64,000 nt of DNA from Zasmidium citrigriseum (Eukaryota > Ascomycota > Dothideomycetes > Mycosphaerellales > Mycosphaerellaceae), in the NCBI GenBank assembly GCA_002786025.1, contig NHNW01000012.1, forward strand, positions 558,001 to 622,000, read 5' to 3'. Position numbers and translations under genes: made by a program. The notes below the pieces were generated by a model. It worked only from the letters and a program-made list of their open reading frames with translations, was not told where the DNA came from and made no database searches. Position 1 is the first letter of the stretch. Each line of letters begins with the position of its first letter. Positions 9,701 through 18,448 of this stretch are shown here, piece by piece.

Positions 9701-12141
9701 CTGGGTTTGTTCGTCAGAGCCAGAGTGTGGCTTCTCTCGGCCTTGTTCAGAACAAGCAGGTTTGACAGCTTTTGGCCAACTCGAATGCGCTTCAATTCCT
9801 TTTCGGCCTTGGCAGCTGAGCCGTCTGCGAGATGGCCGACTTTGATAGCACCCTTCAGACCATTGTCGAGATCAACCGACATCCCATCCCCCGTCTTCTC
9901 CGAGACGGTTGCGTTGACGAGATCGCCACTGCTGATACCATCCCAGGCTTTTTGCTGTTCGTCCTGGAATTGGCTGTCATCTTTGCAAGTGACTTTCATC
10001 TCCTCGGTCTGAGGGTTCACCGACAGAATCCTCACGTTGACGGTTTGGCCAAGGCGGAAATGCTGTTCTGGCTTCTCGACAAAAGTGTCGCTCATTTCAG
10101 CGACTGGTAGCCAAGCCCTTAGAGAGCCATAGAACTGCAGCACTGCTCCATTTGACCGCAGGTTAATGACTGTGCCATTCCCTTCCATACCCGGCTTCAG
10201 TGCGCTATAGTCCTTCCAGACTACTGCCGCATCCTCAACGAGCGATTTCTTGAGCGTGAGACGCACTTGCCTCTTCTCCGTGTCGACTGACAACACTCTC
10301 GCTTTCACGGGGAAGCCCTCCTTGAACTTTCGTTCGGGATGTTGCAACTGGGCATCGCTGAGGTGCATTTCCGGTACGAGGCCAGTGATGCTGTCGCTCA
10401 ATTTGACCAAAACACCAGTGATGCCCTTTGGTCCGCCAAGAATCAGCTTGTCGACTGTACCCTTGACAACCTCTCCGACAGGCAAATCTTCGAGTCGCAA
10501 AAAGCTCTGGTCCAAGATCGATTGCTTCAAGGATACGTAGTAAACGTTGTCGACCGGGCTGTATGAGATGATCCGCGCTTTGTGTGTGCTGTCGGGCTTA
10601 TAAGGGCCTGTGGATGAGAGCTTGTCGGTATGTTCGTCGGAGACCTGTGAGATATGTGCAAAAGCCACGATAGGTGACGCATCCTTTCGCTTGTCCTTGG
10701 CTGGAATGGTGAGAAATAGGCCTCGATCTGGTGACACGCGGACCACGGTTGCTTCTATGGTTGAAGAGAGTGGGAGTTGCTGGTCCAAATCTGCAGACTC
10801 GGCCTTGGCGGTCGCGGTAGCATTCACAGGTAGTTTAGCCGGCGGAGGTAGCATCGCAAGGGTGTGATTGAGCAGAGATACGCCTACTCGTCGGGAGTCG
10901 TCGTCCTTGGGTGTCGCATATATGATGCGGGCTTTGATCTTTGAACCAACCTTGTACTTCTTGCTCATGTCGTCTTCGTGGAGAGCGCCAGAATGCACGA
11001 CATCAGCGGTGACATCCAGCATGCCCATGATCTTCCCCGCAACGCCCTTTGGACCAGATTCGACAACCAGCACCTCGACCGCAGTACTAGGCAGGAAGCT
11101 GTCAATCGTGGGTGCTTGGCTGAGTGATGGCGGCTTGCCTTCTTTGCTGAGCACAGTAAACTTGTTCGGATCGGCGCAAAGCTTCAGAACCTTTCCATTA
11201 CTGCCCTTTCCAGTGACCAGGCAGAGCAGGACTTGTCCCTCTTGGATCTGATCCAGTTGATAGGCTGATCCTAGCTCCTTCTTGCTCACGAATCCTTTGA
11301 CCGAATCATCAGGTAATCCCAGGTCCATGACGAGGCCGTGATCTTCAACACTTCTGACAGCGGCCTGAATGGTGCTATTCGTGACGAAGTTCTCCGCGTC
11401 CAGTCCACCATTGACCTGACCTGGATCGATGGACAGCTCGATGTGCTTCTTGCTCTTATTGCTCGCCTCTGTGCCCATCGCCGTGACTGTGGCTCTAAGC
11501 CATTGACCAGGATGGATGATCTGCTTCAGGTCGATGTCCTCGTCGTCCTCGTCCGCGTCGGCCTTTGCATCGTCGGCTAGCAGTTTTTCGATCCTCGTAT
11601 TGAGTCGCTCGGAGATGGCTGTGATCGGTACGTATCCAGTCAAGTTGTTGGGCAACGCAAGTGCAACATCTTTCCCAGTGACCGCAGTGACCCGTCCCAG
11701 CACAGAACTGCCCACGACCAAATTCTTGTAGCTCAAGCCCTGTATCCTTATGCCCGAGCCCGCAATCTTCTTCAACTCTTCATCGCCACTCTTGCGACTC
11801 TTTTTCTGTTTCTTCTTGACGGGTTCCGCCTCGTTGAACAGAGCTTCATCGTCGTCCTCTTCGTTGCCGCCCTCGTGTTCTGCCTGAGCATCTCGCTCGG
11901 CCTGCGCCTGGATTTGCTTGCGTTCTATCGCAGTCAACACATCGCCCCCTCCTCGCGGAAAAGCCTTCTCCTCCTGCTGCAGAATCGAACTCAGCGCAGA
12001 CTTCTTCTCTTTCTGGTCGCCATCTTGCGATTTTCTGCTCGTCTTTTTCTCTTTTACCTTCTCCTTCTCCTGAGCGTCGCCAGACTTTGCCTTCTTACTC
12101 GGCCGCTCGTCGGTGACGGCCTTCCTCTTGACGGGCGCCAT
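6751..12141 (-). CDS. RRP5: rRNA biogenesis protein RRP5
   Basis: Very large nucleolar scaffold needed for processing both 18S and 5.8S/25S precursor rRNA. A single exon encodes 1796 residues, close to the usual size. The N-terminus is Lys-rich with several nuclear-localisation-like clusters (KKAKSG, KKKQKKSRKS). Roughly residues 130-1390 carry repeated S1 RNA-binding motifs; repeats such as VVTGKVRKVEDFGAFVDIDD and VVKAKVLSVDTENRKISLGL are easy to see. An acidic linker (about 1395-1470, EDEESDSDVEMNG) separates these from C-terminal HAT/Suf-type helical repeats (LWLQYMAFHLRLSEVQKAR, WLNYASFLFDKMQDPARAR). The ATG at 12141 sits in a good context. The gene is transcribed divergently from CDT2. 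Confidence 0.97.
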   Translation of the reverse strand: MAPVKRKAVTDERPSKKAKSGDAQEKEKVKEKKTSRKSQDGDQKEKKSALSSILQQEEKAFPRGGGDVLTAIERKQIQAQAERDAQAEHEGGNEEDDDEALFNEAEPVKKKQKKSRKSGDEELKKIAGSGIRIQGLSYKNLVVGSSVLGRVTAVTGKDVALALPNNLTGYVPITAISERLNTRIEKLLADDAKADADEDDEDIDLKQIIHPGQWLRATVTAMGTEASNKSKKHIELSIDPGQVNGGLDAENFVTNSTIQAAVRSVEDHGLVMDLGLPDDSVKGFVSKKELGSAYQLDQIQEGQVLLCLVTGKGSNGKVLKLCADPNKFTVLSKEGKPPSLSQAPTIDSFLPSTAVEVLVVESGPKGVAGKIMGMLDVTADVVHSGALHEDDMSKKYKVGSKIKARIIYATPKDDDSRRVGVSLLNHTLAMLPPPAKLPVNATATAKAESADLDQQLPLSSTIEATVVRVSPDRGLFLTIPAKDKRKDASPIVAFAHISQVSDEHTDKLSSTGPYKPDSTHKARIISYSPVDNVYYVSLKQSILDQSFLRLEDLPVGEVVKGTVDKLILGGPKGITGVLVKLSDSITGLVPEMHLSDAQLQHPERKFKEGFPVKARVLSVDTEKRQVRLTLKKSLVEDAAVVWKDYSALKPGMEGNGTVINLRSNGAVLQFYGSLRAWLPVAEMSDTFVEKPEQHFRLGQTVNVRILSVNPQTEEMKVTCKDDSQFQDEQQKAWDGISSGDLVNATVSEKTGDGMSVDLDNGLKGAIKVGHLADGSAAKAEKELKRIRVGQKLSNLLVLNKAERSHTLALTNKPSMIEDSKSGNLVTSFAKVKEGKKVYGFVRNITAENVYIEFANGMVGLLPKGQLSPELLTEPEFGLRKDQTVAVWVMSTDATSERFWVSMREKATTNSKPTGLSEKAVNAEDSSIRSTADLELGKVVKARVASVKATQINVRLADNVQGRIDVSEAFDSWEDIANKANPLQKFKPGDSLEVKILGIHDARNHRFLPISHRQGKVPVYELSAKTSRVKKGDESLLSMDTVKPGSTYLAFVNNHADNCVWVNLSPSVRGRVALMDLSDDVGQLQNVENRFRVGCALRVKVKSVDPNSNRLDLTARVSDSAEPTSLKDLSPGMVMAARVTNSSERLVHVQISDKISGVVPLVELNDDYDQANPARYKKNDIVRVCVLDLDLPNKKAFFSLRPSKVLSSSLPVKDVQITDATRVKSGDIVRGFVKQVAEKGVFVSLGARVDALVRIADLSDQYVKDWKSLYQIDQLVKGRILSVDPATKQVQMSLKKSHVDSNYTPPKTINDLKAGMVVTGKVRKVEDFGAFVDIDDTQPKVSGLCHRSEIAARRVEDVRKLYSAGDVVKAKVLSVDTENRKISLGLKASYFNEGADEDEESDSDVEMNGVELDDEDESDAEGGVDLEDIADFESEAGDADDMDVDDEPATKSSVGLKTSGFDWTGDALDTTNGAGYESEPEIASAKKRKRNKPEIKEDLTGDLDKYGPRSVSDFERQLLGQPNSSVLWLQYMAFHLRLSEVQKAREIAERALRTIHIRETDEKANIWTAWLNLEVEYGDDDTVEDVFKQACQMQDSLDMHQKLASTYVGSGKYAKADAIFERIVANKTFRASPDVWLNYASFLFDKMQDPARARAILPRALQSVPTNEHRILTAKFAGQEFRSQNGDPERGRTIFEGLITEWPKWSTGWDMFVDLERSQVARAVSDEAKEEAKEKVRALYKRMSESKMKKRRAKFLFKKWLEFEEKEGTPKHTEMVTALAKEYVQKLDARGDAEEEE

Positions 12142-12402
12142 GGTGGGATGTGGTGTGGAATATGGAATCTCGTCCCAACTGTGCGGCGGAACTTTTCGAA
12201 GAATTCACTTGGCCCAAGCTCGCAAGCTTCCGTCGGCCCGCTGATTCCTGCACATCGGATCACTAGCGCGTCTCTTCACGCGTGCACTCTACGCGGTCTC
12301 CATTCTTCGCCGCCTTCTGTCTCGCCCGTCTGCGTCTTCTTTACTGTACATTAATGCATCTTGCCGCCGGTCTCTGCTGAGTGCAGCATCAGCATCTTCA
12401 CC
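12142..12402. promoter_or_regulatory. Divergent promoter RRP5 / CDT2
   Basis: The 261 bp between the two ATG codons must hold both core promoters and 5' leaders. It is C/T-rich towards CDT2. No clear TATA box is visible. Confidence 0.55.
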
Positions 12403-14442
12403 ATGGCCGACGCTCCGCCTGCCTCGTCGCAGGACAGCCACTACGAAAAGTACCAGATCCCCATCGAGAAGGAGAACGTCTCTTCGCCGCTGGGCCCGCC
12501 TTCCACCCGATCCAACACCATCTTCAGCAACCAGAAGATCAAGAAGCCGCCAACTGTCACCCCGAAGCGCTTCACCAAGTTCTTCACTCCGAGGAGCACC
12601 CTCTCCTCAAGAGGCGGCCGACAGAGCAAGGCCGGTCGACAGCTCCAGGACATCACCCGAAATGGAGCCAATCGCCGTTCCAAGGGCTTAATCACCGGCG
12701 ATGAGTTCGTGGCCAACCTTCGCGACGACATCACATCCTCCAGGCCTCTCAAGCGGCGAAAGTTCTCTGCCGACCTTTCGAGCTCGCCACCGCAGTCCTC
12801 ACCTCTGAAGCATGTTCAGACAGCTACCCTCGATGATGCTCCCCTCTCGCCAACTCTCTCCGAGGCCGATACTCTGCCAGACATACTCGAAGACTGGAAA
12901 CCATTCCCAAAGCCAGTCCGTCGCCTGCCCGAGCCTGGAAGAGCGAGACGAATTCTGGAGCGAAGCTTTGGCGGCTATGGTGCGCTGTCTCGAGGCCGAA
13001 GAGATGCAGACCACTGCGCAGACCCGCGCGCCGAGACTGCGAATTTCGTCACAACTCCCAGAGATCTCCACACATTTAGAGGCACGGCTCTGCCATTCTG
13101 CACTGCGGCGTGCAACACCAACTCGCTTGTCGCTGTTGGAGACGAGGAAGGCAGTGTCCGCCTGATCGACTCAAATCCCTCTTCGAACTTCAACGCATCG
13201 CATGTCAAGTTCCGTGTACATCACAATGCAGTCATGGATGTTGCCTTCTGCTCCGACGACTATGTTCTAGCGACAGCAAGTGGCGATCAAACAGCTCGCG
13301 TCGTGGATATGCAGTCCCAGCAAACCGTGTGCATTCTATCCGGCCACAAAAGCAGTGTCAAGCAAGTCCGTTTTCAGCCCAACGACGACAACATGATCAC
13401 TACCAGCGCTAGAGACGGCACAGTGCAGCTCTGGGACCTTCGCTGCGGCGGCAAATCTGCTGTGCAGAACTTCCGCGCCTCCATTGGACAGCAGGTCGAT
13501 GCAGACGGCAAGGTGCAGCCTGACACGCGATACAGTCAGGAGCTGCATGTCGGATATGGCCATCGATCACTCAGCCGACCTTTCGAAGCCGACCAGCGGA
13601 ACGAGCTCTCCATCACATCATTCCAGCACTTACCACATGGCCAAGGTCATCTCATCCTCACATCAAGCGAGGTTGATGCATCCGTCAAAGTCTGGGATCT
13701 TCGCAACGCCGGCAGAAGAAGCCCTGTACCACTCTCGAGCACCCCACTACCAGAATCGCATTTCGGAACGCGGCACTATGGAATCAATACAATGGCACTC
13801 TCAGGCGATGGCGCGCGGCTGTACACTGTCTGCAGAGACGCCACCGTCTACGTGTACTCTACCAACCAACTTGTTCTCGGTCAAGCCCCTGAGATGTCCG
13901 ATGGACCCAGCAGGCGTCGTATGCTCAAAGAGCCAAAGACGGGTCTTGGTCCACTCTACGGCTTCAAGCATCCAAAGCTTCGTCTGGGCAGCTTCTACAT
14001 CAAAGCATCACTTCGTCCCGCCAAAGACGATCGCGGTGAGATACTGGCAGTCGGAAGCACTGATCGGTATCCAATGCTATTCCCGACCGATGAACGACAT
14101 CTGCCTCGCGGTGGACGACCACCTCTTCCTGAGATTGTCGACGAGGATGATGAGGATGAATTGCCATCTCTCAACCCATCATCTATTCAGCGCCCTGTTT
14201 CTAAGTCGCCACATATCTTCGAGCACGGCACACCACTTGTTCGAGCGCACAGCAAAGAGGTTACTTCGGTCACCTGGACCACGGAAGGAAATCTCGTCTC
14301 TGTCAGCGACGATTTCTCCGCGCGATGCTGGCGTGAAGACGCTCAGAAAGCGCGCGAATTGAGGAAGATGGGCGAAGTCGGCGGAGGCCGCTGGCGCTCG
14401 GGATGGGCTCAGGTTGATGCAGACTGGGATGAGGAAGACTGA
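12403..14442 (+). CDS. CDT2: CDT2-like WD40 substrate receptor of CRL4 ubiquitin ligase
   Basis: WD40 protein of the Cdt2/DTL group, which recruits chromatin-bound substrates such as Cdt1 to Cul4-Ddb1 ubiquitin ligase in S phase. It is a single exon of 679 residues. The start is the ATG at 12403 in a strong CACCATGG context (MADAPPASS); there is no in-frame ATG just upstream. The N-terminal 220 residues are basic and Ser/Pro-rich, probably disordered. WD repeats then follow, with recognisable units ILSGHKSSVKQVRFQPND, TSARDGTVQLWDLR and SSEVDASVKVWDLRNAG, and a last repeat HSKEVTSVTWTTEGNLVSV before a short acidic end. The layout (basic N-terminus, WD repeats carrying WDxR-type DDB1-contact motifs) fits CDT2. 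A different DCAF is possible but less likely. Confidence 0.82.
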   Translation: MADAPPASSQDSHYEKYQIPIEKENVSSPLGPPSTRSNTIFSNQKIKKPPTVTPKRFTKFFTPRSTLSSRGGRQSKAGRQLQDITRNGANRRSKGLITGDEFVANLRDDITSSRPLKRRKFSADLSSSPPQSSPLKHVQTATLDDAPLSPTLSEADTLPDILEDWKPFPKPVRRLPEPGRARRILERSFGGYGALSRGRRDADHCADPRAETANFVTTPRDLHTFRGTALPFCTAACNTNSLVAVGDEEGSVRLIDSNPSSNFNASHVKFRVHHNAVMDVAFCSDDYVLATASGDQTARVVDMQSQQTVCILSGHKSSVKQVRFQPNDDNMITTSARDGTVQLWDLRCGGKSAVQNFRASIGQQVDADGKVQPDTRYSQELHVGYGHRSLSRPFEADQRNELSITSFQHLPHGQGHLILTSSEVDASVKVWDLRNAGRRSPVPLSSTPLPESHFGTRHYGINTMALSGDGARLYTVCRDATVYVYSTNQLVLGQAPEMSDGPSRRRMLKEPKTGLGPLYGFKHPKLRLGSFYIKASLRPAKDDRGEILAVGSTDRYPMLFPTDERHLPRGGRPPLPEIVDEDDEDELPSLNPSSIQRPVSKSPHIFEHGTPLVRAHSKEVTSVTWTTEGNLVSVSDDFSARCWREDAQKARELRKMGEVGGGRWRSGWAQVDADWDEED

Positions 14443-14873
14443 AAGATCTGATTGTGCAGGAGGATAATGTGGATTGTCGTGCAGCTGACTATTATGCTGA
14501 GTTAGATGTAGGTTCTCATCGCGATTGGATGTCACGCTGATGGCAGTATCCTTTCACGGCATTAATGACTAGACATTCGACGATTTCACCACTTCCAATG
14601 TCTGCCCGTCTTCCTGTGGTACATGACCTCGCATTTACATTCGTCGTCATACAGAGAAAGGTTGGCACGTGCATTCGGGTGCCCGCTCTACGTACTAGAA
14701 CTACCAAAGGATCAATGATCTGCACACTGACGATCTGCAGTCGTGAAGTAAGTCAAGCACCAGCGAAGCTTTCTCGACCCAGACCTCTGTTCTGACATTA
14801 AGCATCCGCAGATTACTCCTCTATCAAGGGAATAAGAGTCCCTGGCGAGCCCTACTCGAAACATTGTGGCACC
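14443..14873. other. Intergenic upstream of MFS transporter
   Basis: Holds the CDT2 3' end and the MFS promoter. No coding frame or RNA gene is supported. Confidence 0.45.
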
Positions 14874-16522
14874 ATGGACGACATCGATGATGAGAAAGCT
14901 CACTACGACGATCCTAAAGAAGTCGAACTCGCCACCACTCAACCTGCCCTCAAACTCGACAAATACGGCCTTCCTCTCGCACCTCAACCCAGCGATTCAC
15001 CTTCAGACCCTCTGAACTGGCCATGGACTCAAAAGCTCTATATCGTGCTGCTCATCTCCGTGCTCAGCTTCATCGCCCAGCTGGGCGGCGCTCTATTCAA
15101 TCCGGCTCTAGTGATCATGTCTAAGGACCTCGACGTCACAGTTGAGCAGGCGTCATATTGTACAACAACCTACATTCTGTTTGGAGGAGTGCTGAGTATG
15201 TTCGTCGTGCCGTATGCGAATGTGTATGGGCGAAGGATTTGCTATGTCATTTTCATTATTGTGGCGGCGGTGGGTGCATTTGTGAGCGCCGCTGCTCCGA
15301 CTTATGGGGGAGTCATTACCGGAAGGTGAGCGAATGACCTTTATAGGTGGGCTTCACAATGCTGACAGCTTCGCAGAGTGTTCAATGGCATAGGAGCAAG
15401 CGTCCCACTTGGCATCGGAACAGCAACCATCTGCGATCTCTTCACCCAAGGCGAACGAGGCGTGTACATGGGCATATACACCGTGAGCGTCACGAATGGC
15501 CCTCATGTCGCTCCTATCGCGGGAGGCTACATTGCAGCAAGGCTCGGCTGGCGCTGGTGCTTCTGGATACCTGGAATCATTCAAGCCGGACTCTGGGTTC
15601 TACTGCTGTTCACTCTACCGGAGACCCTCTTCTCAAGGAAAGATCGTACGAAGCTCGAGGACACGAGCTATGTCAAGAAGCTGCTCTTCCACGGAAAAGT
15701 GCTGAACCGCAAGGTCAGGCCGAAGGACTTCATTGGGTCTCTACGCATGGCTCGTTACCTGGCAGTCCTGCTTCCCTGCGTGTGGTACATGACCAACAAT
15801 GCATACGGAAGCATCCTATTCGCTGTCACAGGAGCTCACATTGCAACTTCGATCTACGGATTTGAAGTCGAACAGATTGGACTTTACCTGGGCGTACCAC
15901 TGACCGTCGGTTGCTTTCTTGGCGAGGCCACCGCAGGCTGGGTCAGCGACCGCCTTGTGACATTGGATGCGAAACGTCGACATCAAGATCGAAGACCGGA
16001 GGCAAGACTCTTTCTTCTTCCAGGGTGTATGCTGCTGGGCCTTGGGACTGCATTGTATGGCTTTTCTGTACAGCAGGAGAAGCCTTGGATCATTCCATCA
16101 GTCTGCATGGCGATTTCAGGGTAATTGTCACTGCATCACTTGCCAACCATGAAGTTTCTGGCCTTACTGACTTCTTGCTCTACTAGCTTCGGCAGTCAGA
16201 TCGGCACAACAATGATCTACACCTACGCAACGGACTCATACAAACCTCAAAGTGGCGAGATTGGTGCCATCATCAATCTGTTCAAGTCTAGTAAGTATGT
16301 CACGCAACGCGAAATGTAGTATGCTGAAAATATTCGGCAGTCTTCGGCTTCACAGTCAGCTTCTATGCATTGCCGTTTGGAGAAGCTGTTGGCTATACAG
16401 CTGCCTTCTCAGTTCTGGGCGCTATCAACCTAGCGCTTCTAATACCGCTGGCGATTTTGCTCCGGAAGGGTGAAAATATAAGATTGTGGCAAGGCAGGCC
16501 GGCAGATCATTCGGACATCTGA
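14874..16522 (+). CDS. MFS transporter, DHA1/multidrug-like
   Basis: Membrane transporter of the major facilitator superfamily with about 12 helices; substrate unknown. Four exons: 14874-15325, 15377-16120, 16187-16290 and 16341-16522. The introns are 51, 66 and 50 nt, and every junction keeps the frame and homology (ITGR-VFNG, AISG-FGSQIG, LFKS-IFGFT). The cytosolic N-terminus contains the DPLNWPWTQK signature common in fungal DHA1 drug/proton antiporters. A motif-A-like YANVYGRR follows helix 2, and RVFNGIGASVPLGIG forms helix 4. The central loop is basic. The protein ends GRPADHSDI. Neighbours give no clue to the substrate. Confidence 0.9.
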
Positions 16523-16719
16523 GCCTGCAGATCCCTAGAGGGTCTACCTTCCGCGAGATCTTTCCAGAAATGAAAGACGCTCTTTCAGGGCATTCAGCCA
16601 CAACATTCGCCTTGTTTGTTCATTTTTGACCATCGCACATGCCTTGGGTGCTTATATCAACTTCTGTCACCGCGTCTCACAGGTCAACCAGCAGCAACAT
16701 TCACAAAATCCACGATTCC

Positions 16720-17311
16720 ATGGCGCCACAGGACGCCCTACCCCGCCAGATCCAGCCAGACATTATCGAGAGACTGACACAGCAATACAACAACACTCAC
16801 ATTGTTGAAGCCCGATCTACTCCCGCGGACTCGCAGGGCATCTTCTCTGTTCACGCACAACAGCAAGATGCTCTTCTCGCTCGCAGACACATGATCCCAC
16901 ACAGCAATGACGGCTTGTCTATCAGAGATGCCGACAACGAAGACATTGCAGCGGCGCATTTCTTCAGCAAAGTCGCACTCCCGCAACCTAAGCTTACAAC
17001 CCCGATCGCCCATCTCGAAGAGTTCAAGAAGCACGTCAACTTCGTCGCTGTCAGCAATAAGCAATTTCAGCCTGGTGAGTTGGCGGGCTCTGCTCTACAG
17101 CCTCTGTATCGCGAGGAGACTGAGGTCTTCTGGGTGGCTGGCCAAACCGAAGATCAGAGTTGTTACATTGCAAAGAGCCATCTAAGTTGACGGAGGCCGC
17201 TGTGACGAATTGGGAGGATTAAAGTGGGGCTTTATCAGTAAGGAAATCTGTCATCTTCTTTTGCTGGACGTTATGGGTGCCGCTTGGGTTCCGTGTGCTA
17301 GTCCGCTGTAA
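16720..17311 (+). pseudogene. Tandem paralogue copy 1, frameshifted near its C-terminus
   Basis: Uncharacterised protein, clearly related to the gene at 17781-18401. Both share ARxHMIPH, an EVFWVAGQ block and an AKS block in the same order and spacing. The frame starts at the ATG at 16720 (MAPQDALP) and stops at 17188-17190 after AKSHLS. The sequence from about 17222 in the +1 frame continues the family (WGFISKEICHLLLLDVMGAAW, compare WGLVSKEDCLIVMLDMEEGAW in copy 2) to a stop at 17309-17311. A one-base frameshift near 17183-17190 therefore removes the last 40 or so residues. It may be a real pseudogene, a tolerated truncation or an assembly error. A weak TATAT at 16653-16657 lies about 65 bp upstream of the ATG. 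No signal peptide is seen. Confidence 0.65.
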
Positions 17312-17780
17312 TTGAGAAGCTTTTGATGTGGCCCGGAAGTGGAAGCAGTCATTCTTGGGTATTGAAAGAGCCTTCTGGCTGAGCGATAGTGATATTCATA
17401 TATCATAACTCCAGTGGCACATACTTTTTCATTGGCTTGTATGAAGTAGGTAGTCTCAGATCCATGTCCTGTCCGATCAACGCACGGACCAATTTCACAT
17501 GCTAGCGTGAAGTGAATGCTGAAATCTTAGCCAAGGTTTCCTACCACAAGGAGACACCGTTCTTAACATTTCTATATGATGAAAGATCACTCATTTAAGA
17601 CAATAGGGTGCGAAGAAGGAGCTGTTTCTCATGGATACCTGACAATGCCATGCTGCTTGATCTCCGCTTTGAGCAGAGTTTGCTACTAGGATGAATTATC
17701 GGTATATAACCAGCTGCCCAATGTGATGAAATGCTATCTTAATCTCTCGTCAATCCCCTTTCGTGACAACTTGAACCCTC
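17312..17780. other. Intergenic between tandem paralogues
   Basis: AT-richer than its flanks and without a coding frame. It holds the promoter of the second paralogue, including the TATA box listed separately. Confidence 0.5.
17703..17709 (+). promoter_or_regulatory. TATA box of paralogue copy 2
   Basis: TATATAA lies 72 bp upstream of the ATG at 17781 within GGTATATAACC. The position and consensus fit a core promoter. Confidence 0.45.
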
Positions 17781-18401
17781 ATGCAGCTCCACGACGCTCC
17801 GGGCTGCAGAATCGACCCAGCAGTCCTTCAACAAGTCCAACAAGATTACGACAACGCAAACCCCTCCGAACCAAACCTGCAGGACTTCGATCCAGGTCTC
17901 GTTCGTCAGCGCGTCCATACACTAGGTTATGCTCTCGAAGCTCGCAAACATATGATCCCTCACAATCTCGACCGTCTCGCTATACAACGACGTGGGTACG
18001 ATGCCAAAGCGGACTTCCTCGCCAACCAGATGCTGGTCACGATACTGCCGACTGACTTCATGGGTCACTTGGAGGGTTTGAAGAGGACGGTCAGCTTCGT
18101 CGTTATCACTACCAAAGAGCATGACTGCGACGACCAGGAGGAAACGACCTTGCCATATTTGTCGTATACCAACATGGAAGTCTTCTGGGTGGCTGGACAG
18201 AGCTCAGACGGGAAGTACTTTGTTGCGAAGAGCCAAGACAAATTGGTGCAGCAGGCAGATGTGCCATGGACTGCGTCGCCATGGGGTTTGGTTAGCAAGG
18301 AGGATTGTCTGATTGTGATGTTGGATATGGAGGAGGGTGCTTGGATCATGTGCGATCTCCGAAGTAGTTCGGATCTCGCCGATCAAAGCTCTGACGGCTG
18401 A
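17781..18401 (+). CDS. Tandem paralogue copy 2, uncharacterised protein
   Basis: Intact 206-residue member of the pair that begins at 16720. I do not recognise a named domain. Residues 1-50 are polar (QQVQQDYDNANPSEP). The central part has ARKHMIPHNLDRLAIQRR, then a beta-rich stretch VSFVVITTKEHD, then NMEVFWVAGQSSDGKYFVAKS and WGLVSKEDCLIVMLDMEEGAW. No signal peptide, transmembrane helix or zinc pattern is present, so a cytosolic protein is likely. It is a single exon with a clear TATA box. It converges with the astacin gene, with 47 bp between stop codons. The order of conserved blocks matches copy 1, so the pair arose by tandem duplication. Confidence 0.75.
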   Translation: MQLHDAPGCRIDPAVLQQVQQDYDNANPSEPNLQDFDPGLVRQRVHTLGYALEARKHMIPHNLDRLAIQRRGYDAKADFLANQMLVTILPTDFMGHLEGLKRTVSFVVITTKEHDCDDQEETTLPYLSYTNMEVFWVAGQSSDGKYFVAKSQDKLVQQADVPWTASPWGLVSKEDCLIVMLDMEEGAWIMCDLRSSSDLADQSSDG

Positions 18402-18448
18402 TCTTGAAGAGATCCATCATCAGTTGATTTCCTGCGAATGCAACCATT

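Noticed and set aside
14874..16522. Secondary-metabolite cluster around the MFS transporter
   Set aside because: No synthase, P450 or pathway regulator lies nearby; neighbours are CDT2 and the unknown paralogues.
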